52,194 bases of DNA from Erysipelotrichaceae bacterium (GTDB lineage Bacteria > Bacillota_I > Bacilli_A > Erysipelotrichales > Erysipelotrichaceae), in NCBI GenBank assembly GCA_017442805.1, contig JAFRZA010000004.1, forward strand, positions 1 through 52,194, written 5' to 3'. This document shows positions 36,092 through 45,203 of this stretch, piece by piece (position 1 is the stretch's first letter; each line of letters starts with the position of its first letter). A program made the translations under genes and the position numbers. The notes under the pieces are model-generated. The model was not told the DNA's origin. It made no database searches and worked only from the letters and a program-made list of their open reading frames with translations.

Positions 36092-36655
36092 ATGAAGAAG
36101 ATAATCCTGGCCTCCGCTTCCCCGCGGAGAAGAGAACTGATGGAAATGCTGGGGTATGACTTTGAAGTAATCGTTTCCGAAGTCGACGAGACCATGAAGG
36201 AAGGACTCAACCCGACCGCCCAGGTCAAGGACCTGGCTTACCGCAAGGCCAAGGCCGTTTACGATCAGCACCCCGACGCCATCGTCATCGGTGCCGACAC
36301 CATCGTGCTGGTCGATGACCGGATCCTGGGCAAGCCTCATGATGAGAAAGAAGCTGAGGAAATGATGAAAATGTTAAGAGGACGAGAGCATCAGGTGATC
36401 ACCGGGGTGGCCATCCTGTCTGACAAGAAGCAGCACCACCTCTCTTCGGAATCAAACGTTTACTTCGACAGCATCACCAACGAGGAGATCGCCAATTACA
36501 TTAAGACCCCCGAAGCCTACGACAAGGCCGGCGCCTACGCCATTCAGGGCTGGGCCGGCAAGTTCATCAGCCGCATCGAGGGCAGCTATTACAACATCAT
36601 GGGTCTTCCGATTGACAAGATCTACGCCAAACTGAAGAGAATGGAGAAACTGTAA
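36092..36655 (+). CDS. maf: Maf family nucleoside triphosphate pyrophosphatase
   Basis: A 187-residue Maf protein, which hydrolyses non-canonical or pyrimidine nucleoside triphosphates to monophosphates (house-cleaning). The N-terminal ILASASPRRREL, the IVIGADTIV metal/base segment and DKAGAYAIQG are diagnostic. It lies 14 bases after uvrB with a GAGGGAT-type site. The next ATG is one base after its stop. Confidence 0.97.
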   Translation: MKKIILASASPRRRELMEMLGYDFEVIVSEVDETMKEGLNPTAQVKDLAYRKAKAVYDQHPDAIVIGADTIVLVDDRILGKPHDEKEAEEMMKMLRGREHQVITGVAILSDKKQHHLSSESNVYFDSITNEEIANYIKTPEAYDKAGAYAIQGWAGKFISRIEGSYYNIMGLPIDKIYAKLKRMEKL

Positions 36656-36656
36656 G

Positions 36657-37145
36657 ATGAACAGACAGACAAAGAGAACGATACTGGGACTGGTGGTGTT
36701 CGCGTTATTGTGCGGTCTGTATCTGGGTCTGCGCAAGTGGGAACAGAACAACCCGCAGCCGGTTGAACCCGACACGCCCCAGCAGCAGGACGTCATTGAC
36801 GAAAACGGCTTCTATTCCTCCAAGAAGGATGTCGCCCTTTACATTCACACCTACGGCCATCTGCCGCCCAACTACGTGACTAAGAATGAGGCCCGCAAGA
36901 AAGGCTGGGAAGGCGGCAACATCGAAGCCATCCTGGGCTCGGGCTATGCCATCGGCGGCGACAGCTACGCCAACCGTGAAGGCCTGCTGCCCAAGGCCAG
37001 CGGCCGGAAGTATTACGAATGCGACATCGATACCGTCGGCTACAAGGACCGGGGGTCAAGGCGCATCATCTATTCCAACGACGGCCTGATCTACTATACC
37101 GGCGATCACTACGAGCACTTTGAACTGCTCTACGGGGAGGAATGA
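36657..37145 (+). CDS. Barnase-family secreted or membrane-anchored ribonuclease
   Basis: A 162-residue guanyl-type RNase. An N-terminal hydrophobic helix (about 8-25) serves as export signal or anchor; a Pro/Gln-rich linker leads to the catalytic domain (about 45-162). Alignment by eye with barnase gives the catalytic acid/base E121, R132 and R136 for barnase R83 and R87, H151 for H102 (in DHYEHF) and K76 for K27 (in YVTKNEARKKGW), so all catalytic positions are kept. It starts one base after maf and is followed one base later by its likely inhibitor. Confidence 0.93.
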   Translation: MNRQTKRTILGLVVFALLCGLYLGLRKWEQNNPQPVEPDTPQQQDVIDENGFYSSKKDVALYIHTYGHLPPNYVTKNEARKKGWEGGNIEAILGSGYAIGGDSYANREGLLPKASGRKYYECDIDTVGYKDRGSRRIIYSNDGLIYYTGDHYEHFELLYGEE

Positions 37146-37146
37146 C

Positions 37147-37419
37147 ATGAACATCTTCATACTTGACGGAACGAAAATGACCGACAGGGAAACCTGCCAT
37201 AACTACATTGCCCGCATCATGCGCTTCCCCGATTACTACGGAAACAACCTGGACGCCCTGTACGACTGTCTGGGAGAATTCACTGATGACAGCACGGTGA
37301 TCATTCTGAATAAGACGATATTATTAATGTATCTGGACGACTACGGCGAAAAACTGCTGGAGACCTTCCGGGACGCTGCCGGTGAACCGGCCAGCTTCCA
37401 TCTGATAATCAATGACTAG
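37147..37419 (+). CDS. Barstar-family ribonuclease inhibitor
   Basis: A 90-residue barstar homologue, the expected cytoplasmic inhibitor of the RNase encoded just before it. YYGNNLDALYDCL corresponds to the barstar helix that plugs the RNase active site, including the two aspartates. The ATG at 37147 comes one base after the RNase stop, with GGGGAGG overlapping the RNase end as ribosome site. The gene pair protects the producing cell. Confidence 0.93.
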   Translation: MNIFILDGTKMTDRETCHNYIARIMRFPDYYGNNLDALYDCLGEFTDDSTVIILNKTILLMYLDDYGEKLLETFRDAAGEPASFHLIIND

Positions 37420-37442
37420 AGATGCTTCGAGCATCTTTTTTT
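37420..37442 (+). terminator. Terminator of the uvrB-maf-barnase-barstar operon
   Basis: GATGCT (37421-37426) pairs with AGCATC (37430-37435), loop TCG, followed by seven T. Confidence 0.92.
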
Positions 37443-37444
37443 CA

Positions 37445-37469
37445 TAAGAAAACGGGCCTTTTGAGGCCT
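37445..37469 (-). terminator. Candidate terminator of tRNA-Thr
   Basis: On the minus strand GGCCT and AGGCC (37468-37464 and 37459-37455) form a short stem followed by CGTTTTC. Confidence 0.5.
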
Positions 37470-37482
37470 GGAAATAAAAAAA

Positions 37483-37557
37483 TGGTGCCGGTGGACAGAA
37501 TCGAACTGTCGGCCCCTTCCCTACCAAGGAAGTGCTATACCACTTAGCCACACCGGC
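37483..37557 (-). tRNA. tRNA-Thr(GGT)
   Basis: The minus strand forms a full cloverleaf: acceptor GCCGGTG/CACCGGC, D arm GCT...AGC, anticodon stem CTTCC/GGAAG with loop TTGGTAG (anticodon GGT), T arm GACAG-TTCGATT-CTGTC, discriminator A and encoded CCA. Confidence 0.96.
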
Positions 37558-37604
37558 GCGCAAGTATATTTTAACGAAGTGCAAAGGGAATTGCAACAAA
37601 ATTA

Positions 37605-37632
37605 TTGACAATAAGCAGGAGAGTGCTATTAT
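37605..37632 (+). promoter_or_regulatory. Strong promoter of the zinc efflux operon
   Basis: A perfect -35 TTGACA (37605-37610), a 16-base spacer and TATTAT (37627-37632) preceded by TGC (extended -10). The ArsR-type palindrome follows within the first transcribed bases. Confidence 0.9.
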
Positions 37633-37642
37633 GTAATTGACG

Positions 37643-37660
37643 TTTGAACAATTGTTCAAA
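37643..37660. promoter_or_regulatory. ArsR/SmtB-type operator
   Basis: TTTGAACAATTGTTCAAA is an 18-base perfect palindrome containing TGAACA/TGTTCA, the half-site pattern of zinc-sensing ArsR/SmtB repressors such as SmtB and CzrA. It covers about positions +4 to +22 of the transcript and is probably bound by the repressor encoded by the third gene of the operon. Confidence 0.88.
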
Positions 37661-37677
37661 TATTGGAGGGTAAAACT

Positions 37678-37892
37678 ATGAAGAGAATGTACAACATCGA
37701 AGTCGACTGTGCCAACTGCGCCAACAAGATGGAAGAAGCCGCCAACAGGACCGAAGGCGTCAAGAATGCCGTCGTCAATTTCATGACTCTGAAGATGGCC
37801 GTGGAATTCGAGGAAGGCGTCGATGCCAAGGAGGTCATGAAGAGAGTGCTGGCCAACTGCCGCAAGGTTGAAGACGACTGCGAGATCTACTT

Positions 37893-37896
<4 letters not shown>
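37678..37896 (+). CDS. Stand-alone heavy-metal-associated (HMA) domain protein
   Basis: A 72-residue ferredoxin-like HMA protein. The metal-binding motif is C11-AN-C14 in VDCANCANKMEE. Such domains are often the N-terminus of P1B-ATPases; here the following ATPase lacks one, so the domain appears to be encoded separately as a metallochaperone. The ATG at 37678 follows GGAGGG. The stop overlaps the ATPase start (ATGA). An acidic C-terminal stretch (EDDCEIYL) includes another cysteine. Confidence 0.92.
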
Positions 37897-39761
<1,865 letters not shown>

Positions 39762-39763
39762 TG

Positions 39764-40045
39764 ATGAGAGAAAACGAACTGTACGATCTGGCTGAACTGT
39801 TCAAGATCTTCGGTGATTCCACCAGGATCAGGATCCTCTATGCCCTCTTTGAACATGAAGTCAACGTCAACGACATCGCCGAACAGCTGTCGATGACCGC
39901 TTCCGCGGTCTCCCATCAGCTGCGCATTCTCAAGCAGAACAAGCTCATCAAGTCCCGCCGCGAAGGCAAGCAGATCTACTACAGTCTGGCAGACGACCAT
40001 GTCAAGACCATCATGGCCATGGGCATGGAACACATTGAGGAATAA
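39764..40045 (+). CDS. SmtB/CzrA-like ArsR-family metal-sensing repressor
   Basis: A 93-residue winged-helix repressor with the recognition helix SMTASAVSHQLRILKQ. The alpha-5 zinc site is intact: D77, H79, H90 and E93 keep exactly the D-x-H-x10-H-x2-E spacing of SmtB, while the alpha-3 cysteines of Cd/Pb sensors are absent. This predicts zinc sensing. Two consecutive ATG codons overlap the ATPase stop (39761 or 39764). It is expected to bind the palindrome in front of the operon and release it in excess zinc. Confidence 0.95.
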   Translation: MRENELYDLAELFKIFGDSTRIRILYALFEHEVNVNDIAEQLSMTASAVSHQLRILKQNKLIKSRREGKQIYYSLADDHVKTIMAMGMEHIEE

Positions 40046-40046
40046 G

Positions 40047-40072
40047 ACCGGCTTTCAGCACGCCGGTTTTTC
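40047..40072 (+). terminator. Terminator of the zinc efflux operon
   Basis: ACCGGC (40047-40052) pairs with GCCGGT (40062-40067), followed by TTTTTC. Confidence 0.85.
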
Positions 40073-40095
40073 TCCGGAAGAAAGGGAGGACAGAT

Positions 40096-41067
40096 ATGCC
40101 GTCAATCTTTGCCCACAGTCTCTGCGGCGAAAAGGCGCTGCTCACCTGCGACGCTGACCGGCTGCGCAGGATCATCAACCGCCAGAAATGGGCGTTCATC
40201 TTCGGCTGTCAGGGACCGGATTTCCTGTTTTTCTACCATGCCTTCCCCACCTATGATCAGAAGGAAGCCGGACAGGTCCACCGCCTGGGCACTCAGGTGC
40301 ATGAGCAGAAGGTCAATGAAGCCGTCAGCTGCCTGCTGCAGTGGATCAGAAAGGATCCCCACGACATTCTGGTCGCCTATGTGGCCGGCTGGCTGAGCCA
40401 TCACGCTCTTGACGCTGAGGCTCATCCCTATGTCTACTGGCGCACCGGAACCCCGGAAAGACACGCCGGTCAGGATCATCAGCGGATGGAAGCCCAGATC
40501 GAAAGAGGTTTGCTGGATTATCTTGACATCGACATGAAGGACTATCTGCCCGTCAAACAGATGAAGCACAGCACCCCCAAACTCTATAAGATCGCCGAAA
40601 TGATTCAGGGCATGCTGAAGGACGTCTATGAGTTTGACCTGTCACTGAAGAAGTGCTACGAAGCGCTGCAGCAGTTCTACAGCCTCCAGAAGCTGCTGGC
40701 TGACCCCAGAGGACGCCGGTATAAGCTGGTAGCCGCCGGCGAAAGACTGTTAGGCGCCCCGGGCCGGGGAACGGCGCTCATGGTGCCGGTGAAGTACGAT
40801 GACGCGCTGGACGCCCTCAACTACCGCCATGACGACTGGCATCATCCGGTAAGCGGGGAGAGAATGAGCAGCGGATTCATGGAGATGTATGACGCTGCCG
40901 TGCTGCAGAGCCGGGAAAGGCTGGCGCTGCTGGAGGATTTCCTGCTTGACGGAGCCGATGAAACGGCGATCCTCAGGCATGTCGGCGGACGCTCCTACAA
41001 CAGCGGCGTGGCTGATGAACCGCTGGTTTATTTCGCCGCAACCTGGGATAAGGAAAAAACTATTTGA
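40096..41067 (+). CDS. Zinc-dependent phospholipase C-like protein
   Basis: A 323-residue protein related to the zinc-dependent phospholipase C fold common in Clostridia and Erysipelotrichia. It starts MPSIFAHSLCGEKAL and has the family segments FGCQGPDFLFFY and YVAGWLSHHALDAEAHPYVYW, with several His/Asp metal ligands, then DHQRME. There is no signal peptide, so it may act inside the cell or be a non-secreted relative. GGGAGG precedes the ATG. It stands alone between two terminators or tRNA units. Confidence 0.88.
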   Translation: MPSIFAHSLCGEKALLTCDADRLRRIINRQKWAFIFGCQGPDFLFFYHAFPTYDQKEAGQVHRLGTQVHEQKVNEAVSCLLQWIRKDPHDILVAYVAGWLSHHALDAEAHPYVYWRTGTPERHAGQDHQRMEAQIERGLLDYLDIDMKDYLPVKQMKHSTPKLYKIAEMIQGMLKDVYEFDLSLKKCYEALQQFYSLQKLLADPRGRRYKLVAAGERLLGAPGRGTALMVPVKYDDALDALNYRHDDWHHPVSGERMSSGFMEMYDAAVLQSRERLALLEDFLLDGADETAILRHVGGRSYNSGVADEPLVYFAATWDKEKTI

Positions 41068-41166
41068 CTTGAGAGTCATGCTGTTATAAAATCGTAAATG
41101 CAACAGCGATGAAAATCCGCTGTTCACGGGCACATTTATGGAGTATAATAACTCTGTAAATGAACT

Positions 41167-41242
41167 GAAGGGTTAGCTCAGCTGGGAGAGCACCTGCTTG
41201 ACGTGCAGGGGGTCATGGGTTCGAGTCCCTTACCTTTCACCA
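41167..41242 (+). tRNA. tRNA-Val(GAC)
   Basis: Cloverleaf with acceptor GAAGGGT/ACCTTTC, D arm GCTC...GAGC, anticodon stem CCTGC/GCAGG with loop TTGACGT (anticodon GAC), T loop TTCGAGT, discriminator A and encoded CCA. The T stem (ATGGG/CCCTT) contains a T-T mismatch at its second pair, which is unusual. A TATAAT lies about 20 bases upstream. Confidence 0.93.
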
Positions 41243-41251
41243 TTTGAAAAG

Positions 41252-41277
41252 AGAGTCTCCGTTTCGGAGGCTTTTTT
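41252..41277 (+). terminator. Terminator of tRNA-Val
   Basis: The stem AGTCTCCG/CGGAGGCT with loop TTT (one G-U pair) is followed by TTTTT. Confidence 0.85.
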
Positions 41278-41310
41278 CATGAGCTTATTCAAGCCCTGTA
41301 AAATGGTATC

Positions 41311-41319
41311 TGTTATAAT
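41311..41319 (+). promoter_or_regulatory. Extended -10 promoter for the VanZ-like gene
   Basis: TGTTATAAT; this places the start of transcription after several in-frame upstream start codons and supports the ATG at 41360. Confidence 0.6.
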
Positions 41320-41359
41320 GAAGACACCAAAAGGCGACTGTTTGACTCGGAGTTCGGAA

Positions 41360-42775
41360 ATGGATATTAAGACGATTTTCACCTACATATTCCGTTACGG
41401 ATCGCTGGCCCTCATCGGGCTGGCCGTAATCATTCCACTTTTTTGGGGTGGTTACCTGTTTTACCGCCGGGTTCTCCATGGCAGCGTTAAGCTGACTTTC
41501 CGTCAGGCAGCCGCGATAATTCTGCTGGCCGGCTGGCTGATTGTTGTTATCGGGCTGACAGCCCTGAGCCGGGGAGCGAATTTCACCGGTTACATAAACC
41601 TTTCACTGTTCAGCGGCTACGTCAACGCCTGGAATAAATGGTCTTACCGGGAACTTCAGCTGATCATCTTCAACATGCTGATGTTCGCGCCGCTGGGTTT
41701 TCTGCTTCCGCTTGTCAGCGGGAAAACGCAGAAGATGTCTGTCGTTTTCATCATATCCCTGACCTTAACGGTGCTCATTGAGCTTGTTCAGCTTCTCAGC
41801 GGCAAGGGGATCTTCGAACTGGATGACATCATGCATAATACGGCAGGAAGCCTTTTCGGTTATTTCCTGATCATGGCCATTCTGGACATCATCGAGCGTA
41901 AAAGGATCAGGCTGATGCCTCTGCTTAAGGCATCGGCTCTGCCGCTGCTGTATGTGCTGCTTATCAGCGCTGCTGTGCTGGCTTATGAACGGCAGCCCTA
42001 CGGAAATCTGCCGTTTCTGCCCGCTCAGAAACAGAACATGAAACGGATAAACGTGATAAAGGAGGCTCCCCTCACTGATGAAACTTTTACGGTAAGCGTA
42101 TACCGGAATCTTCAGGCTAACGATCTTTCGCGGATCGAAGAACTGATTCAGTCCGTGGAACGGCTGACCGGAGAGTCCTTTGACCGCAGTTTCCGCGTTG
42201 ACAACAACGTAAGGATGTATGCCGGGATCAGTTCCGGTATTCAGCTGACGGTCTTTACGGAAAGCGGTGAATGGACCTACACCACCTGGGAACAGGACCG
42301 CGCCATCCTTGATGATAATGAGGCTGAGAACAGAAGACAGGAAATGGAAAACTGGATGGGCAGTTTCAAGTCAGAACCATCCGGTCTGATCTTCTCTCAG
42401 CAGGATGGCGGAACTCTGCGCTGGGACGCGCCTGATCATGACCGTTTCCGCGGCCGCAGCGATTTCGTCTTAGGCAGCGTCATGGCTGAGTACGACGCTT
42501 CCGGCACGTTGGCGCAGCTGAATTGGTTTCTGAAATACAACAGCTATTGCGGAGAGGTGGAAACCGTTTCCCCGCTGACCGCTTTCAGGCAGATCCTGCA
42601 GGGAAACTTCTATCAGTATGTTCCCTTTGAAAAAAACGACCGGCTGGTCATTGAGGACTGTGTCATGGATTATGAATACGATACCAAGGGGTTCCTGCGC
42701 CCGGTTTACCGGTTCAGCGGTTATGTCAACGAACCCGAAAACATCTGGCAGGCAACGGTAAGCGCGATGAAATAA
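41360..42775 (+). CDS. VanZ-like membrane protein with C-terminal domain of unknown function
   Basis: A 471-residue protein. Five to six membrane helices (about 8-215) carry the VanZ-like core: NMLMFAPLGFLLPLV, a Glu in LIELVQLL and FELDDIMHNTAGSLFGY. After a last helix (about 195-215) a soluble domain of about 250 residues follows that I do not recognise. VanZ-like proteins are membrane proteins of unknown mechanism, some giving low-level teicoplanin resistance. The start at 41360 follows CGGAG and the promoter; longer frames start inside the tRNA. A VanY-like gene follows after 55 bases with its own promoter. Confidence 0.85.
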   Translation: MDIKTIFTYIFRYGSLALIGLAVIIPLFWGGYLFYRRVLHGSVKLTFRQAAAIILLAGWLIVVIGLTALSRGANFTGYINLSLFSGYVNAWNKWSYRELQLIIFNMLMFAPLGFLLPLVSGKTQKMSVVFIISLTLTVLIELVQLLSGKGIFELDDIMHNTAGSLFGYFLIMAILDIIERKRIRLMPLLKASALPLLYVLLISAAVLAYERQPYGNLPFLPAQKQNMKRINVIKEAPLTDETFTVSVYRNLQANDLSRIEELIQSVERLTGESFDRSFRVDNNVRMYAGISSGIQLTVFTESGEWTYTTWEQDRAILDDNEAENRRQEMENWMGSFKSEPSGLIFSQQDGGTLRWDAPDHDRFRGRSDFVLGSVMAEYDASGTLAQLNWFLKYNSYCGEVETVSPLTAFRQILQGNFYQYVPFEKNDRLVIEDCVMDYEYDTKGFLRPVYRFSGYVNEPENIWQATVSAMK

Positions 42776-42781
42776 GCGCTT

Positions 42782-42810
42782 TTGCCAATTGCCCGGCAAA
42801 ATACTAAAAT
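42782..42810 (+). promoter_or_regulatory. Promoter of the VanY-like gene
   Basis: TTGCCA (42782-42787), 17-base spacer and TAAAAT (42805-42810), followed by AGGAGATG and the ATG. Confidence 0.75.
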
Positions 42811-42830
42811 TGAAAATAGGAGATGAGAAG

Positions 42831-44264
42831 ATGAAGAAATTCCTGTTCAGCCTGTTAATGATCGTGCTTCTGCTGATTCTGGCCGGCACTGCCGTCATCG
42901 GCGAGATCTGGAAGAAGGGAGAAAGAGACGACTACCGCTATCCCGAAGCCCAGATCGTCAGCAGCGAGACCCTGAAGGTTGGCGAGAACTGGACCATTCC
43001 CGAGATTCTGCTTGGTGAAAACGAGAAGATCGACCACCTGGAAGTCAGTGATGACGACATTTTGAAACTGGAAGGCCAGACTGTTACCGCCTTAGGACAG
43101 TTCTTCAGGGCGGACGTCAAAGTGTATACCGGGGAGATCGAAATACCGAAGAAGCAGCCCCGCTATGAAAACGCGGTGCTTTTCGGTCATGATTTCACGG
43201 ACTTTCTCAACAACTACCGCGGCTGGGTCAGAAACCTGCTGGGCGTTGAGAAGAAACAGCCGGAAAGGACGGAACTGCGAATGCTGAAGATCTATGAATA
43301 TGACTTTGAGATTTCCGGGCTTTCCGACAGATGCGTAACTTCCCATGACGCCGCCGCGACGGTCGGTGAAAGCAGTGAGGTGACCCTTGCGCTGCCGGAA
43401 AACGGCTTTGTTTCCTCCTACCACATCAGCAATCCTGACCTCATCAAGGTCGAGGAAAAGGACGGCAGCGTTCTGTTTACCGGACTTAACGAAGGCGAGG
43501 TCAGGGTTTCCTTCTTCATCAGCCGTTACAAGAGCCTGAGCGAAGAACAGTATGAAGCCTATTGCCGCTACCGGCAGCAGAAGGGCGAGCAGCCCGCATC
43601 TGACCGGGATAAGGTCGATGTGCTGATCAGCCGGATCGACTACAACATCGCCGTAAGAAAACCGCAGGAAGAAAGCGCCGTTGTCAGTCATGAGAAGGTC
43701 TACTTCACCACCTCGAAGGGCTTCAGCGGCTACAGTCAGAACGGCGTCACCTACATCGAAGATCTGCTGGTGGTCAACAAGACCTATTCGCTGCCTTCCA
43801 CCTACGGCAAGGGGCTGACCTCCGAGACGACGAAGGCCTTCAACGAAATGAAGTCCGCGGCAGCCAAAGACGGCATCAGCCTGTCCATCGTTTCCGGTTT
43901 CCGTTCCTACAGCTATCAGGTCGACCTTTATAATCGTTATGTCAAAAACGAAGGAAAGGAAAAGGCTGACGGTCATTCCGCCCGCCCGGGCCATTCCGAG
44001 CATCAGGCCGGCCTGGCCATGGACATCAACTCACTGTCCCAGTCCTTCGATCAGACCGCGGAATTCGCCTGGCTGCAGGCCAACGCTTACAAGTACGGCT
44101 TCATCATGCGCTATCCCAAGGACACTACCGATCAGACCGGCTACATCTATGAGCCCTGGCATTACCGCTACGTCGGCAGGCAGTGGGCGGAGATCTTCTA
44201 TAACAACGGCAGCTGGATCACCATGGAGGAGTATTTCGGCATTACCAGCCGCTACAGCGATTGA
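42831..44264 (+). CDS. VanY-like D-alanyl-D-alanine carboxypeptidase (M15B)
   Basis: A 477-residue protein: N-terminal signal anchor (about 3-24), a long extracellular region of about 290 residues without clear family, and a C-terminal M15B peptidase domain (about 315-465). Catalytic-site segments are SGFRSY, SARPGHSEHQAGLAMDI (zinc His and Asp) and YEPWHYRYVG (Glu and zinc His). It should trim the terminal D-Ala of peptidoglycan stems outside the membrane. AGGAG precedes the ATG. The neighbouring VanZ-like gene recalls glycopeptide-resistance accessory genes, but no van ligase or two-component genes are present, so a housekeeping envelope role is more likely. Confidence 0.93.
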   Translation: MKKFLFSLLMIVLLLILAGTAVIGEIWKKGERDDYRYPEAQIVSSETLKVGENWTIPEILLGENEKIDHLEVSDDDILKLEGQTVTALGQFFRADVKVYTGEIEIPKKQPRYENAVLFGHDFTDFLNNYRGWVRNLLGVEKKQPERTELRMLKIYEYDFEISGLSDRCVTSHDAAATVGESSEVTLALPENGFVSSYHISNPDLIKVEEKDGSVLFTGLNEGEVRVSFFISRYKSLSEEQYEAYCRYRQQKGEQPASDRDKVDVLISRIDYNIAVRKPQEESAVVSHEKVYFTTSKGFSGYSQNGVTYIEDLLVVNKTYSLPSTYGKGLTSETTKAFNEMKSAAAKDGISLSIVSGFRSYSYQVDLYNRYVKNEGKEKADGHSARPGHSEHQAGLAMDINSLSQSFDQTAEFAWLQANAYKYGFIMRYPKDTTDQTGYIYEPWHYRYVGRQWAEIFYNNGSWITMEEYFGITSRYSD

Positions 44265-44284
44265 GGATTCTTCACAAATATCTC

Positions 44285-44312
44285 TTGAAAGTTGATTATT
44301 CTGTGCTATCAT
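44285..44312 (+). promoter_or_regulatory. Promoter of tRNA-Arg
   Basis: TTGAAA (44285-44290), 16-base spacer, TATCAT (44307-44312) preceded by TGC. The mature tRNA starts 12 bases later. Confidence 0.75.
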
Positions 44313-44324
44313 ATAAATGCGCTT

Positions 44325-44401
44325 GCGCCCTTAGCTCAACTGGATAGAGTGTCTGACTACGGATCAGAAGGTTGCGGATTCGATTTCTGCAGGGCGCGCC
44401 A
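44325..44401 (+). tRNA. tRNA-Arg(ACG)
   Basis: Cloverleaf with acceptor GCGCCCT/AGGGCGC, D arm GCTC...GAGT, anticodon stem TCTGA/TCAGA with loop CTACGGA (anticodon ACG, inosine-modified after TadA), T arm GCGGA/TCTGC, discriminator G and encoded CCA. Confidence 0.96.
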
Positions 44402-44412
44402 CTGAAAAACGG

Positions 44413-44437
44413 AAGGAAACGTCAGTTTCCTTTTTTA
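44413..44437 (+). terminator. Terminator of tRNA-Arg
   Basis: AAGGAAAC (44413-44420) pairs with GTTTCCTT (44425-44432), loop GTCA, followed by T. Confidence 0.88.
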
Positions 44438-44459
44438 TATTCCCAGGTATCAATTGGTA

Positions 44460-44465
44460 TATAAT
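44460..44465 (+). promoter_or_regulatory. -10 box of the DUF554 gene
   Basis: TATAAT, 22 bases before the ATG, with GGGG-TGAT as ribosome site. Confidence 0.55.
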
Positions 44466-44487
44466 AGAAACAACGCGGGGTGATAAC

Positions 44488-45168
44488 ATGCTGCTGGGAC
44501 CCATCGTCAATTCTCTTCTGGTGATCGCCGGAAGCTTAGTGGGAATCCTGTTAAGGAAAAACATCCGTTCCGACATCCGTCAGAGCGTCTTTACCTGTCT
44601 GGCCCTGACCGTGATCTACATCGCCGTCAGCGGCATGAACAAAGAGGTTTCTGCCATCAACGTGCTGGTTTCCATGGCTCTGGGCGGAGCCATCGGCGGC
44701 TGGCTGGACCTGGACGGAAAGGTCCGCAGGCTGGCGGAAAGACTGCAGGAAAGGTTCTCGAAGGGTGATGACCGCTTTGCCCGCGGTTTTGCCCAGAGCA
44801 CCATTCTGTTCTGCGTCGGCTCGATGGCCATCATCGGCGCCTTTGAAAGCGGCCTGCAGAACGTGCATACCACCCTGTATACCAAGGGCATCATCGACGG
44901 CATCACTGCCATATTCTTTGCCGCTGAAAACGGCATCGGCGTGCTGTTTTCCTCGCTGTCGCTGTTTCTCTATCAGGGCTCACTGACCCTGCTGTCTTCG
45001 TTGTTAAGACCGCTGATCAGCGAGGCCTGCCTCAATCAGATCAGCGTGGTGGGCGGCATCATCCTGTTATCCGTCGGCCTGGGCATGCTGGAGATCGGCA
45101 GGTTCAAGTCAATGAACTATACCCCGGCCATCATCATCACCGTTATTCTTACCCTTATCGGTCTGTAG
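44488..45168 (+). CDS. DUF554 family membrane protein
   Basis: A 226-residue protein of the DUF554 (YdfK/YqgA-like) family with about six or seven membrane helices. Typical segments are GPIVNSLLVIAGSLVGILL at the N-terminus, ALGGAIGGWLDLD, FCVGSMAIIGAFESGLQN and TKGIIDGITAIFFA. The function is unknown; transport has been suggested for the family. It has its own promoter after the tRNA-Arg terminator. Confidence 0.95.
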   Translation: MLLGPIVNSLLVIAGSLVGILLRKNIRSDIRQSVFTCLALTVIYIAVSGMNKEVSAINVLVSMALGGAIGGWLDLDGKVRRLAERLQERFSKGDDRFARGFAQSTILFCVGSMAIIGAFESGLQNVHTTLYTKGIIDGITAIFFAAENGIGVLFSSLSLFLYQGSLTLLSSLLRPLISEACLNQISVVGGIILLSVGLGMLEIGRFKSMNYTPAIIITVILTLIGL

Positions 45169-45175
45169 AAAACCG

Positions 45176-45184
45176 TGCTAGAAT
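45176..45184 (+). promoter_or_regulatory. Extended -10 promoter of the alpha/beta hydrolase gene
   Basis: TGCTAGAAT, followed by GCGGAGGC and the ATG at 45204. Confidence 0.65.
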
Positions 45185-45203
45185 AGAGAGCGGAGGCAAT
45201 GGT

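Noticed and set aside
41198..41359. Longer N-terminus for the VanZ-like protein
   Set aside because: It would begin inside tRNA-Val and cross the tRNA terminator and the gene's -10 box; the ATG at 41360 has a ribosome site and leads directly into a membrane helix.
41360..44264. Glycopeptide-resistance cluster
   Set aside because: Only VanZ-like and VanY-like proteins are present; no D-Ala-D-Lac/Ser ligase, VanH, VanX or VanRS genes occur nearby.
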